Assembly: GCA_023430545.1 (NCBI GenBank)
Contig: JAEZAF010000005.1
Location: 1 to 53,846 of the forward strand
Direction: 5' to 3'
DNA from: Chloroflexota bacterium
GTDB lineage: Bacteria > Chloroflexota > Anaerolineae > Aggregatilineales > Phototrophicaceae
Length of the DNA stretch: 53,846 nucleotides
The stretch's first letter is position 1; every line of letters begins with the position of its first letter. Positions 31,070 through 39,827 of the stretch are shown piece by piece. The position numbers and the translations under genes are program-made. The notes below the pieces were generated by a model that worked only from the letters and a program-made list of their open reading frames with translations, was not told where the DNA came from and made no database searches.

Positions 31070-33217
31070 ATGGCTTATGGTCGGCTTGATGTCTTCTGGC
31101 CTGATGGGAAAATAGAAAACATCGCGTTGAATGCCGACAATGTCTCGATTGGACGCTCTCCGGGAAATGTGATCCCGTTCGATACAGACACATTGTCTCG
31201 GTATCATGTCAATATTTACCGCGATGGCACCGGGATTTATATTCAGGATCTCGACTCTGCCAACGGCAGCTTTGTAGACGGCGTGCGCCTTGAAGCCAAT
31301 AAGCCGAGCCTCCTCAGCGGCGGTGAAGAGATCCAGATCGGCTATCTGCGCATGACTTTCCATCGCCTGGACGATACCCCCACCATCCAGATGTCCCCGA
31401 TGGAAGACACCCAGCGCATCCAGCGCGAGACGGTCGCCTTCCGCATGGAAGTGCAGCCGCCGCCGATTGCGGTCGCACCGTGCGCCTATACCTCGGCGGA
31501 GATCAGCATCTTCAACAACAGCGATAAAACCGAGAGCTATAACGTCCAGCTCACCGGAATGCCGGAGAACTGGCTTCGAATCAACCGGCCTGTGGTTGAA
31601 GTCCCACCGCAGGAAAGCGCGGTCGTGGTCGTCAATATCAAGCCGCTGCGCCGCAGTGACAGCACACCGGGGATTTATAACGTCGTCGCCACCGTGCGCC
31701 CGCAGTCCAGAGCCAGTGATGTACTGGAAGCGCCCTTCAAGGTGAGCATCCTGCCCTTTTCCGGGTTCGGACTGGCCCTCGGCACCCCTCGCGTCAATAC
31801 CGGGGATCGTTTTAAGCTGCATGTGCATAATCAGGGGAGCGCCCCACTGCCGATTCAGGTCAGCGGACGGTCCAGAGCGCAGGAGATGCAGTTCATCCTG
31901 AATCCATCCCAGCTCACCCTGAACCCCGGCCAGCGTTTTCAGATTATCGGCGAGGTGCGCCCCACCCGTCGGCGGCTGTTCGGCAATGCGGAGGAATACC
32001 CCTTCGATCTCGTCGTCCAGTCGATGGACAATGCGCACTTCACGGTTGCCACAACAGGCCGTGCTCTGGAAAAACCGCCGATGCCCGTCTGGGCCGGGAT
32101 TGCCAGCGGTGTCGCGGGACTGCTTGCCATTCTGCTGATTCTGGTCGGAGCGCTGGCCCTGCTGAACCGCACACCAGATCCGCAGATCGTGAACGTCAGC
32201 ATCAATAACGGCAGCACCCAGATCACGTCTGGTGCACCGCTGCTGTTAAGCTGGCAGGCCGAAAACGCCGATTATGTCGATGTGCGCGTCAATAACCAGG
32301 TTGTGCTTTCCCGGCAGCCCATCTCAGCACAGGGTGTCGTGATTGATACACAGCCCTTTGGCGGCCCCGGTCGCAATCTGAACGTGTCGGTGATCGCCAT
32401 GCGGGAAGGTGGCACCAGTGACGTGGAGCTGGTCAGCCTCAATGTGATGGACGCTGTCGCCACCGCCGCCGAGTTCTCCATCAGCCCGACGCTGGTGGTG
32501 CGCTACGTCGTGCAGAATGTCACCCTGCGCTATAACATCCCCGGCGCGGTCGATGTCAACATCACCGGGCTGGAGAGTGCGCTTCAGCAGCCGCTGAACC
32601 TGCCATCCGGCGGCAGCGGCGAAGTGACCGTACCGATTCTGCCGATCAACGATTTCACCCTGACACTGACGGCCATCACAGAGGCCGAAACCACCACCAC
32701 CCAGACCCTCAGCATCCTGCTGGTGGACCCGGCCTGCGCGCCCATCGGGGCACAGCCTGTGAACGTCTACACCCAGCCGGACAGCACCGCACCGATTGCC
32801 ACGTCCATCAATCCGGGGACGCGGGTAGTGGTCAATGGACGCTCCGGCGCATGGCTGCGTTTCTCGCCGCCCGATCTGACCACCGATGCGTGGGGACCGC
32901 GTGACTCCTTCACCTGTGATACCTCGTTCAATGTCGAGGATCTTCGCGAAATCCTGACGGATGCGCCGCTGCCCACCCGTACCCGCACACCCACCATCGC
33001 CGCCCCATTGACCGTCGTACCGCGTACACCCGTGCCTGTTATCACACCCGGCGCTGCGACCAGTCAGACCTTCCCAACGATCAGCGTCACCACCAGCAGC
33101 GGCAGCACGGGGGCTACGGCGCTTCCACCGCTGCCCGTCGTCAATCCAACCACCGGCCCTGTCGTGACGGTCGGGGTCACGGTCGGCGTTACCATAGGAT
33201 CAACACCCTCTAACTAA
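31070..33217 (+). CDS. FHA-domain membrane protein with Ig-like and SH3-like parts
   Basis: A 715-residue protein. The N-terminal FHA domain (about 20-95) keeps the phosphothreonine-binding pattern: SIGRSPGN, SRYHVNIYRD and SANGSFVDG. Next are two Ig-like/CARDB-type beta domains (about 125-330; YTSAEISIFNNSDKTESYNV, TPGIYNVVATVRP). A membrane helix follows at about 341-364 (GIASGVAGLLAILLILVGAL). The outside part has beta domains, then an SH3-like module (about 555-615, QPVNVYTQPDSTAPIATSIN and GAWLRFSP) and a Thr/Val-rich tail. It likely links Ser/Thr phosphorylation inside to the cell envelope. recF starts 22 bases downstream. Confidence 0.87.
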   Translation: MAYGRLDVFWPDGKIENIALNADNVSIGRSPGNVIPFDTDTLSRYHVNIYRDGTGIYIQDLDSANGSFVDGVRLEANKPSLLSGGEEIQIGYLRMTFHRLDDTPTIQMSPMEDTQRIQRETVAFRMEVQPPPIAVAPCAYTSAEISIFNNSDKTESYNVQLTGMPENWLRINRPVVEVPPQESAVVVVNIKPLRRSDSTPGIYNVVATVRPQSRASDVLEAPFKVSILPFSGFGLALGTPRVNTGDRFKLHVHNQGSAPLPIQVSGRSRAQEMQFILNPSQLTLNPGQRFQIIGEVRPTRRRLFGNAEEYPFDLVVQSMDNAHFTVATTGRALEKPPMPVWAGIASGVAGLLAILLILVGALALLNRTPDPQIVNVSINNGSTQITSGAPLLLSWQAENADYVDVRVNNQVVLSRQPISAQGVVIDTQPFGGPGRNLNVSVIAMREGGTSDVELVSLNVMDAVATAAEFSISPTLVVRYVVQNVTLRYNIPGAVDVNITGLESALQQPLNLPSGGSGEVTVPILPINDFTLTLTAITEAETTTTQTLSILLVDPACAPIGAQPVNVYTQPDSTAPIATSINPGTRVVVNGRSGAWLRFSPPDLTTDAWGPRDSFTCDTSFNVEDLREILTDAPLPTRTRTPTIAAPLTVVPRTPVPVITPGAATSQTFPTISVTTSSGSTGATALPPLPVVNPTTGPVVTVGVTVGVTIGSTPSN

Positions 33218-33239
33218 CTGATTTTGATTCGAGTTCAAT

Positions 33240-34448
33240 GTGTATATCGAGTACTTGTCTGTCAGCAACTTCCGCAATTATGCGCGTCTGGAGATCGGCC
33301 TGCCAGACGCGCCAGTCGTCATATATGGCGAAAACGCGCAGGGAAAAACCAGCTTACTGGAAGCGATTTACTACCTCGCCACATCCAGATCACCCTATAC
33401 CACCAGCGATCGTCAGCTTCTGCACTGGGCGACGGAAAACGACCCTTTGCCCTTTGCGCGCCTCTCAGCGGAGATCCGTAGTCAGCGGCGCGGTGTGACT
33501 CGGCTGGAGATCGCACTCGTGCTGGAACGCACCGCCGATGGCGCGCAGCGCTTTCGCAAAACGGTGCGCATCAATGGCGTGGACAAGCGCGTCATGGACA
33601 CCATCGGCCTGATTAATGTCGTGCTGTTCCTGCCGCGTGATCTGACTCTGATCGAAGGCGCACCCGCCGACCGCCGCCGCTTTATGGATGTCACGCTGTC
33701 TCAGGTCGATGCCGACTACGTAGCCGCCATCGAGAAGTACGAAAAGACCCTGCCGCAGCGCAATGCCCTGTTACGCCGCATCGCGGATCATCAGGCATCT
33801 GTCAAGGAACTGGCGTACTGGGACGAGCAGTTGATCGACGCAGGCAGTACCGTGATTTCAGGGCGGCAGCGCTTCCTGCGTGAAGTCGAAGTACAGGCAC
33901 AGCGCGAACACTTCGAGCTGACCGGACGGCGGGAAAAGCTCACGCTTCACTATCAGCCGAGTTTTGCACCCACTGTTGAGGGGGATGGACAGCTCTCGTT
34001 TCATCTGCTCGGCCTTGACCTGCATCGCGAGCTGACACCGGAAGAAATCCGCCCGCAGTTCGAGCAGCAGCTTCAGTCCGAACAGGATGAGTCGATCCGG
34101 CGCGGGGTAACCCTTTCCGGCCCGCACCGCGACGAACTGCGCATCTTCATCAATGACCGGGATGCCGGTCTGTATGGCAGTCGGGGACAGGCACGCACCG
34201 CCGTGATGTCGCTGAAGTTCGCGGAAATGGCGTGGATGCACGAGCGTATGGGCGAACGACCGATCCTGCTGCTGGACGAAGTCGCCGCCGAGCTGGACAA
34301 ACAGCGCCGCGCCTATCTGCTGGATCGCATCAGCGGGAATACGCAGACTCTGCTGACAACCACCGATCTCGACATCTTCGACGACGCCTTTTTACAGCGT
34401 GCCGCCGTCTGGCAGGTCGAAAGCGGCAAGATCAACATCAACCGGTGA
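33240..34448 (+). CDS. recF: DNA replication and repair protein RecF
   Basis: A 402-residue SMC-like ATPase that loads RecA at gaps. Walker A is YGENAQGKTSLLEAI near residue 32, preceded by LSVSNFRNYARLEI. The family block VLFLPRDLTLIEGAPADRRRFMD, the ABC signature TLSGPHRDEL and Walker B RPILLLDEVAAELD are all present. GTG at 33240 begins the homology. The usual dnaA-dnaN-gyrB neighbours are absent; instead it is downstream of the FHA gene. Its stop is only 14 bases from the end of the convergent acetyltransferase gene, with no room for an independent terminator. Confidence 0.94.
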   Translation: MYIEYLSVSNFRNYARLEIGLPDAPVVIYGENAQGKTSLLEAIYYLATSRSPYTTSDRQLLHWATENDPLPFARLSAEIRSQRRGVTRLEIALVLERTADGAQRFRKTVRINGVDKRVMDTIGLINVVLFLPRDLTLIEGAPADRRRFMDVTLSQVDADYVAAIEKYEKTLPQRNALLRRIADHQASVKELAYWDEQLIDAGSTVISGRQRFLREVEVQAQREHFELTGRREKLTLHYQPSFAPTVEGDGQLSFHLLGLDLHRELTPEEIRPQFEQQLQSEQDESIRRGVTLSGPHRDELRIFINDRDAGLYGSRGQARTAVMSLKFAEMAWMHERMGERPILLLDEVAAELDKQRRAYLLDRISGNTQTLLTTTDLDIFDDAFLQRAAVWQVESGKININR

Positions 34449-34462
34449 GGCGTTACCAGACG

Positions 34463-35035
34463 TTATCGGGATGATTTCGCGGACTTTTCGCGGAAATCCC
34501 ACCACTCATCCGAGAGAATGCTGTAAATTACATGATCGAGGTAGGTGTGATTGACGTAGATTTCCTGACGCAGAATGCCTTCCTGTGTAAAGCCCAGCCG
34601 CTGCGGGATTGCCCGACTCTTGACATTCCCGACCGCGCAGCGGATCACCACCCGATGCAACCGCCAGACGTTAAAGGCATAATCCAGCATCGCACTGCAC
34701 GATTTTGTCACAATGCCGTGGCCGGTGTGGGACTGGGACAGCCAGTATCCGATCTCGGTATTACGGTCCAGCCAGTTGATGCGATGAAAGCCGATACAGC
34801 CGATCAGCTCATCATCGCGCCAGATACCCGCCTGAAAGCCATTGTTATCGGCAAACTGACGCAGCCCATCGCGGATAAACAGGCGGCTGTCCGGCACTGA
34901 CAGGATGTCATCCGGCCACGAGAGCCACTGCCGGAGATAAGCCCGGTTCGCCTCGGTCAGCAGATAAAGTTCTTCGGCATGGCGCTCTTCCAGAATTCGC
35001 AGTTCCAGCCCATGCTCCAGTTGATGATGAAACAT
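34463..35035 (-). CDS. GNAT acetyltransferase, RimJ/RimL-like
   Basis: A 190-residue GNAT-fold enzyme of the ribosomal-protein-serine N-acetyltransferase type. Characteristic: LELRILEERHAEELYLLTEANRAYLRQWLSW at the N terminus, LIGCIGFHRINWLDRNTEIGYWLSQSHTGHGIVTKSC with the acetyl-CoA pyrophosphate loop Q/R-x-x-G-x-G/A (SHTGHG), and VVIRCAVGNVKSRAIPQRLGF. Resembles Bacillus YdaF. The target is not predictable. Transcribed against recF. Confidence 0.9.
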   Translation of the reverse strand: MFHHQLEHGLELRILEERHAEELYLLTEANRAYLRQWLSWPDDILSVPDSRLFIRDGLRQFADNNGFQAGIWRDDELIGCIGFHRINWLDRNTEIGYWLSQSHTGHGIVTKSCSAMLDYAFNVWRLHRVVIRCAVGNVKSRAIPQRLGFTQEGILRQEIYVNHTYLDHVIYSILSDEWWDFREKSAKSSR

Positions 35036-35154
35036 TGCACTCGTCCGGTTTTCTCAAAACACACAGTTATGGTAAGTTTGTGCTGTCGCAGGTGTGACTT
35101 GACCAGCACAGTGACCTTACACTGCTTCTATTTTACGACGGAATGAGGGCGGCA

Positions 35155-35790
35155 ATGCGCCTATTTATCAGTTATGCCAGAGTCGATCAGGCCACCGTGC
35201 GACTGATCGTCGATCTGCTGTCCAAAGGCGACCACGAACCCTGGTATGATCATCATCTCAAACCAGGTGAACGCTGGAAGACCCAGATTCTGCGTCAGGT
35301 CGAGCAGTGCGATGTATTCCTCTACATGCTGACTCCCGAGTCCGCCCAGTCGGAATACTGTCTGTGGGAATATCGCGAGGCGCTCAGCCGTGGCAAAGAG
35401 ATCCTGCCTGTGCTGCTTCAGCGGAAGACTTCATTTCCACCCGGCCTCGAGGAAATCCAGTATGTCGATTTTACTGATGGCATCTCCGCCGATAGTGTCG
35501 CCCGTCTGCTGGGTGGGCTTTCCAGCATGGCGCGGCGCTTCCCCAAGCGGACCGCGACCGCCATCGCCAAAGTGCTTCCCGCCGAGCCGCAGGGTGTTCC
35601 CGCCGGTATTGATGAGCTGTACGAGGCCGCCGAAAAACTGGCCTTCGATAACGACGGCATCTCGCTCGGCATTCTCAAGCGCGATTTGAATATCGGCTAC
35701 GACCGCGCCAAACGTCTGATGCAGTTACTCCAGAGTCAGGGCGTCGTTGGAGAGTTCCCCGGCGGCAGCAAACTCCATCCTTTGATCTAG
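35155..35790 (+). CDS. TIR-domain protein with FtsK-gamma-like C terminus
   Basis: A 211-residue two-domain protein. Residues 1-130 are a TIR domain: RLFISYARVDQATVRLIVD, YDHHLKPGERWKTQI, CDVFLYMLTPESAQSEYCLWEY and RGKEILPVLLQ. Ser66, Cys69 and Glu72 fit the SxxCxxE pattern whose Glu is catalytic in NAD-cleaving TIRs. After a linker, residues ~148-211 (ELYEAAEKLAFDNDGISLG, LKRDLNIGYDRAKRLMQLL, GVVGEFPGG) match the winged-helix gamma domain of FtsK, as seen at the end of the FtsK encoded at 45.6 kb. ATG 35155 has GAGGGCGG just upstream; ATG 35143 adds four residues. It appears monocistronic, without neighbouring defence genes. Function unproven. Confidence 0.85.
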   Translation: MRLFISYARVDQATVRLIVDLLSKGDHEPWYDHHLKPGERWKTQILRQVEQCDVFLYMLTPESAQSEYCLWEYREALSRGKEILPVLLQRKTSFPPGLEEIQYVDFTDGISADSVARLLGGLSSMARRFPKRTATAIAKVLPAEPQGVPAGIDELYEAAEKLAFDNDGISLGILKRDLNIGYDRAKRLMQLLQSQGVVGEFPGGSKLHPLI

Positions 35791-35915
35791 ACAATAATCC
35801 TGCCAGGGAACCATTTGGCTTTTACAGCGTCTGGTTAAAGTCAGAGATATTCACTTACCGCTCAGTTGATCATGGCATATTTACGGAGTATTCCCCCAAA
35901 ACCGAGGAGAACGAG

Positions 35916-37274
35916 ATGTTAAAACGACAGGTATTCGTTGCAGTGACCAGCATGGTCAGTGCCCTTTCCCTGTTCGCTCTGCTTGCCTTCACTACCACCA
36001 TTACACCCATGCATGCCCAGCAGACGGCTGATCCCACGATTGATGCCGCCGTCGCGACCCTCTTCGCGCAGACCCAGCAGGCCGCATCCCCGGATATGAC
36101 ACAGGTCGTCGCGACTGCTTTCTCTGCCGCGCAAACGGCTACCGCTGACACTGGCGAAACAATTGAAACTGCCGAAGCCACGATGGAAATTGAAATCACC
36201 CCGCAGCCAACCGTCGATGTTTCGACCTTCACGGCAGAGACAGTACAAACCTATGATCTGGTGGCCGGACCAGCCAATACCGGCGCTTATCTCGCCCCGG
36301 ATGGTGAGAACTTCGTCTATGTCAAAGGCGACGAAATCTGCCTCTACACCATCGACGGTGAAGAGCAGCACTGCTCACCCCTTGAGGATGAAGTCAGCCG
36401 GATGGACCGTGACTCGGTCGCATGGTCGCGTGACAGCCGTTATGTCGCATTTGCGCTGCAAGCCCTTTTACTCTTCATCGATTCTGATATCTGGGTGTAT
36501 GACACTCAGGAAAACACGCTTATAAATGCCACACCGGATGACACACTCAGGCTTGATATCAATAACCTCGACAGCGGCGGTCATACCATCGACCTCTCAC
36601 CACGCTGGACCGATGACGGTCGCCTGTGGTTTGTGCGTTTGAAATCCAACAAACTCGGTGATGTGATGAGCATCGATCCGGATGGTGAAAACCCGGAGGT
36701 GGCTTACAAGTACCTCTCGATTTATCCGTATCAGTACTATCTGCTGGATGTAACCCGTGACAGCAGCGCCATTGCCCTCACCGGCTATGCAGTTTCAGGC
36801 GCTTCAACCGTACTTTACGAAAATCTCGAGGATAAGCGCACTCGCAGCATCCGCCTGCCGGAACGTTTTGGCCCGATGATGCTCAGCTTCTCACCAGACG
36901 GCCAGTACCTGCTGCTGCTGGATGGCTACGCCCAGTCCGTACAGGGTACGACAACCGGACACCTCCATGTACTGGACGTGATCACGTCACGCCTGCGCCC
37001 GGTCGATGTAACAAGGCTGCCCCGCGCTGCCGGATGGCTGCCCAATCAGAGTTCACTGGTCTACAGCACCTTTGATCCGCAGGACGCGGACAACACCGGG
37101 CTGTTTATCGCCGGTGTCCCCAGTGAACCCGGCGAAAAAATACTGGAGGGTAATTTCTTTGTCCCGACCAGCCGCAACTCACAGCCGATCTGGATCAGCG
37201 GTCAGAATACGATGCTGCTCACAAACCGTGATAACGATCTCAAGGTCGAGCACATCGCGCTTGAAGCGCAGTAA
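35916..37274 (+). CDS. Secreted PD40/TolB-like protein, first of a tandem pair
   Basis: A 452-residue protein with a signal peptide (VFVAVTSMVSALSLFALLAF, cleavage near PMHA-QQT). After a low-complexity Thr/Ala/Gln stretch (about 35-95), the body has propeller-type repeats: GAYLAPDGENFVYVKGDE, SVAWSRDSRYVAFAL, SPRWTDDGRLWFVRLK, DVTRDSSAIALTG, SFSPDGQYLLLLDG and PIWISGQNTMLLT. PD40-like blades normally mediate binding; no catalytic residues are seen. AGGAGAACGAG precedes the ATG. The gene immediately downstream is a close paralogue. Confidence 0.8.
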   Translation: MLKRQVFVAVTSMVSALSLFALLAFTTTITPMHAQQTADPTIDAAVATLFAQTQQAASPDMTQVVATAFSAAQTATADTGETIETAEATMEIEITPQPTVDVSTFTAETVQTYDLVAGPANTGAYLAPDGENFVYVKGDEICLYTIDGEEQHCSPLEDEVSRMDRDSVAWSRDSRYVAFALQALLLFIDSDIWVYDTQENTLINATPDDTLRLDINNLDSGGHTIDLSPRWTDDGRLWFVRLKSNKLGDVMSIDPDGENPEVAYKYLSIYPYQYYLLDVTRDSSAIALTGYAVSGASTVLYENLEDKRTRSIRLPERFGPMMLSFSPDGQYLLLLDGYAQSVQGTTTGHLHVLDVITSRLRPVDVTRLPRAAGWLPNQSSLVYSTFDPQDADNTGLFIAGVPSEPGEKILEGNFFVPTSRNSQPIWISGQNTMLLTNRDNDLKVEHIALEAQ

Positions 37275-37322
37275 CGACAGGCAGTACTTTTAATTCACCA
37301 CAACTCAGGGAGATAGAAACGA

Positions 37323-38657
37323 GTGTCAAAGCGCCCCATTGTCTACGCATTACCCTACAGGGTTAGCGTACTTTCATTGTTATCGATGTTCGCTTTACTG
37401 GTACTTGCAATACCTGCACCGCTGAATGCCCAGACAAATTCAGAAATGCTCCAGCAGACGGCTGATCCAACGGTTGATGCCGCTGTTGACATGCTGTTTG
37501 CCCAGACCGCTACTGCCGAAGCTGGCGAAACAGTCGAAACCAGCTCAACCGACGAAGCCGCGCCAGAAGTTCAGGTGACGCCGCAGCCCACCATTGATGT
37601 TTCGACCCTCAGTGCCGAGATAGTCCAAACCTATGACGGGATCATGGCCGGACCGACCAATACCAGCGCTTATCTCTCACCAGATGGCGAGAAGTTCATT
37701 CATGTCAACCATGAAGAACTCTGTGTCTACTCCATCAGCGGCAATCAGCAGCACTGCGCCACCCTGGAGGATGAGACCCGCAGACTAGATCGTGAATCAA
37801 TTGCATGGTCGCGTGACAGCCGTTATGCAGCGTTCGCCCTGGCCTCTCTCCAATATTATGTGGACTCCGACATCTGGGTTTACGATGTCGAGGAAAACAC
37901 GCTGACAAACGTCACACCAGACGACACGATTGACATGACGATCGCTGAGATCGACAGCGGGACTCTGACCGTCGATCTGTCACCGCGCTGGACCGATGAT
38001 GGTCGCCTCTGGTTTGTACGGCTGAAATCACGCACACTCGGGGATGTGATCAGCATTGATGCCGATGGCGAAAATCCTGACGTTGTTTACAAATACGTGT
38101 CGATCAATCCCTATCAGTATTACCTGCTGGATGTGACCCGTGACGGTAGCGCCATTGCCCTAACCGGCTATCCATCCGGCGGCGATGGAGCGGTACTGTA
38201 CGAGCATCTGGCAGATGAGCGCACTCGCAGCATCAGCCTGCCAGAACGCTTTACACCCTCAATGCTCAGCTTCTCACCAGATGGTCAGCACCTGCTGCTG
38301 ATGGATGCCTACCCTATGTCTGAGATGCCAGTGACATCTGGTGCGATGTATGTGCTGGATGTGACGACAACCGATCTGTATCCGGTAGAGGAAGAACGGC
38401 TGACACGAAGTGCAGGCTGGCTCCCCAATCAGAATGCACTGCTCTACAGCGTGTTTGATCCCATTGATGAAGAAAACTCCGGACTGTTCATCGCCGCCGT
38501 CCCCGGTGAACCGGGTGAGGAAATACTGCACGGCGGTTTCTTCATCCCCACCAGCCGTAACTACCAGCCGATCTGGATCAGCGATCAGAATACACTCCTG
38601 ATGACGACCAGAGAAGCGGGTTTCGATGCTCAGCAGATCGCACTCGAAACGCAATAA
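37323..38657 (+). CDS. Secreted PD40/TolB-like protein, second of a tandem pair
   Basis: A 444-residue paralogue of the preceding gene with the same plan: signal peptide (SVLSLLSMFALLVLAIPAPLNAQ), the shared QQTADPTVDAAVDMLFAQT, then matching blades (IAWSRDSRYAAFALASLQ, SPRWTDDGRLWFVRLKSRTL, NPYQYYLLDVTRDGSAIALTG, SFSPDGQHLLLMDAYP). Identity to the first copy appears high over the whole body and lower in the Thr/Glu-rich linker and at the surface loops. GTG start at 37323 has GGGAG upstream. A strong terminator at 38687 ends the unit. Role unknown. Confidence 0.8.
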   Translation: MSKRPIVYALPYRVSVLSLLSMFALLVLAIPAPLNAQTNSEMLQQTADPTVDAAVDMLFAQTATAEAGETVETSSTDEAAPEVQVTPQPTIDVSTLSAEIVQTYDGIMAGPTNTSAYLSPDGEKFIHVNHEELCVYSISGNQQHCATLEDETRRLDRESIAWSRDSRYAAFALASLQYYVDSDIWVYDVEENTLTNVTPDDTIDMTIAEIDSGTLTVDLSPRWTDDGRLWFVRLKSRTLGDVISIDADGENPDVVYKYVSINPYQYYLLDVTRDGSAIALTGYPSGGDGAVLYEHLADERTRSISLPERFTPSMLSFSPDGQHLLLMDAYPMSEMPVTSGAMYVLDVTTTDLYPVEEERLTRSAGWLPNQNALLYSVFDPIDEENSGLFIAAVPGEPGEEILHGGFFIPTSRNYQPIWISDQNTLLMTTREAGFDAQQIALETQ

Positions 38658-38686
38658 CTCACTCTCAGGCTTTTGCTGAGAAACAA

Positions 38687-38726
38687 ACAGAGATGGCCGA
38701 GTGTGACCATCTCTGTTTTATTTACA
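38687..38726. terminator. Bidirectional terminator between convergent genes
   Basis: ACAGAGATGG (38687-38696), 10-base loop, CCATCTCTGT (38707-38716), then TTTATTT. The minus-strand side has TTGTTT after the stem. It serves the tandem secreted genes (plus) and the sulfite oxidase-like gene (minus). Confidence 0.9.
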
Positions 38727-38735
38727 GGCTCAGCC

Positions 38736-39827
38736 TTACTTTACCTGAAGCTGTACCCGGAACTGGCTGTTATTCATATACCCGCGATAATTCCAGATCT
38801 CGGATACATCCACCGGCTGCTGCTGATTCTGCGTATCATGGGCGCGTACACGCAAAACCGTCTGCCCCGGTTCAAGATTCAGTGTGGCTTCCCACAAACA
38901 CCATGTCCATGCCCGCCGTTCACTGACAATCTGTGCCGTCTGCCATGTGACTCCATCATCCGCCGACACCTCGACGCCGGTAATCTGAGCATCACCCCCC
39001 GGCAGCGCGTAACCCCGCACGGTCAGCGGACCCGCCTGCACGGTATCGCCGCTGCGCGGTGTACAGATCACCGCATCGGTCACCAGATCACTGAGCATCA
39101 CACCGGTGGAGTAATCCACGTCATGACCTTCTTCCGATGGCGGAAACAGCCTGTAATCGCGCTGCTGATAGTGATTTTCGGAAGGATCAGCTCGCAGGTT
39201 AATCTGGCCGACCCACTTCACACTGCGTGCGGCGATATATCCCGGCACGATCATGCGCAGCGGCCCACCATGAAGGGCTGGCAGCGGTTCACCATTCATC
39301 TCGTAGACCAGCAGAACCTCACTGGACAGCGCCTTTTCCAGCGGAATCGAGCTGCCATAGCCGAACTTCTCACCTTTTTCTTCCACACAGTCCAGGCTGA
39401 TGAATTCGACATGGGCGGCCTCGGCCTGCACTCCTGCCTGTTCGAGCACATCCCGCAGCGCCACTCCCCCCCAGACCCCCGTGCTGACGGCTTCCTCGTT
39501 CCACATCACGGACTCACCAGGCAGTGCTTTCACCGCCGCCATCTCACGCCGACGATTACCCGCACACTGTAAGGTCGCGGTCAGGGTGCGCTTTGGGTAC
39601 TTCTGCTGGATATCATGCAGCGACAGTGTCAGCGGGACATCGACCAGCCCCTGAACCTGAAGTCGATATTCAGCCTCATCAATCCGGGGGACCGGTGCAT
39701 GAGCGCGGACATAAAAGCGGTCAATCGGCGTTATTTCAGCATCACATAACAGGTCGACCGGCGAACCACCGTTAAACGGCTCTTCCTGATGGACGACAAA
39801 ACGCGCGTGCTTATCAGGGTGTTTCAT
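38736..39827 (-). CDS. Molybdopterin sulfite oxidase-family enzyme
   Basis: A 363-residue oxidoreductase of the SUOX fold. The Moco-binding Cys88 lies in LTATLQCAGNRRREM, preceded by FYVRAHAPVPRID and followed by GVWGGVALRDVLEQAG, YGSSIPLEKAL, YEMNGEPLPALHGGPLRMIVPGYIAARSVKWV. The C-terminal Mo-cofactor dimerisation domain is also present (GYALPGGDAQITGVEVSADDGVTW, WCLWEATL). There is no heme domain and no Tat signal, so it looks cytoplasmic. ATG at 39827 is preceded by GAGGTGG and overlaps the DinB gene by 14 bases. Sulfite is the likely substrate by family, but other S- or N-oxides are possible. Confidence 0.88.
   Translation of the reverse strand: MKHPDKHARFVVHQEEPFNGGSPVDLLCDAEITPIDRFYVRAHAPVPRIDEAEYRLQVQGLVDVPLTLSLHDIQQKYPKRTLTATLQCAGNRRREMAAVKALPGESVMWNEEAVSTGVWGGVALRDVLEQAGVQAEAAHVEFISLDCVEEKGEKFGYGSSIPLEKALSSEVLLVYEMNGEPLPALHGGPLRMIVPGYIAARSVKWVGQINLRADPSENHYQQRDYRLFPPSEEGHDVDYSTGVMLSDLVTDAVICTPRSGDTVQAGPLTVRGYALPGGDAQITGVEVSADDGVTWQTAQIVSERRAWTWCLWEATLNLEPGQTVLRVRAHDTQNQQQPVDVSEIWNYRGYMNNSQFRVQLQVK

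Noticed and set aside
34470..34500. Hairpin ATTTCGCG/CGCGGAAAT as terminator for recF.
   Set aside because: It lies within the acetyltransferase coding sequence and has no T-run after the stem on either strand.
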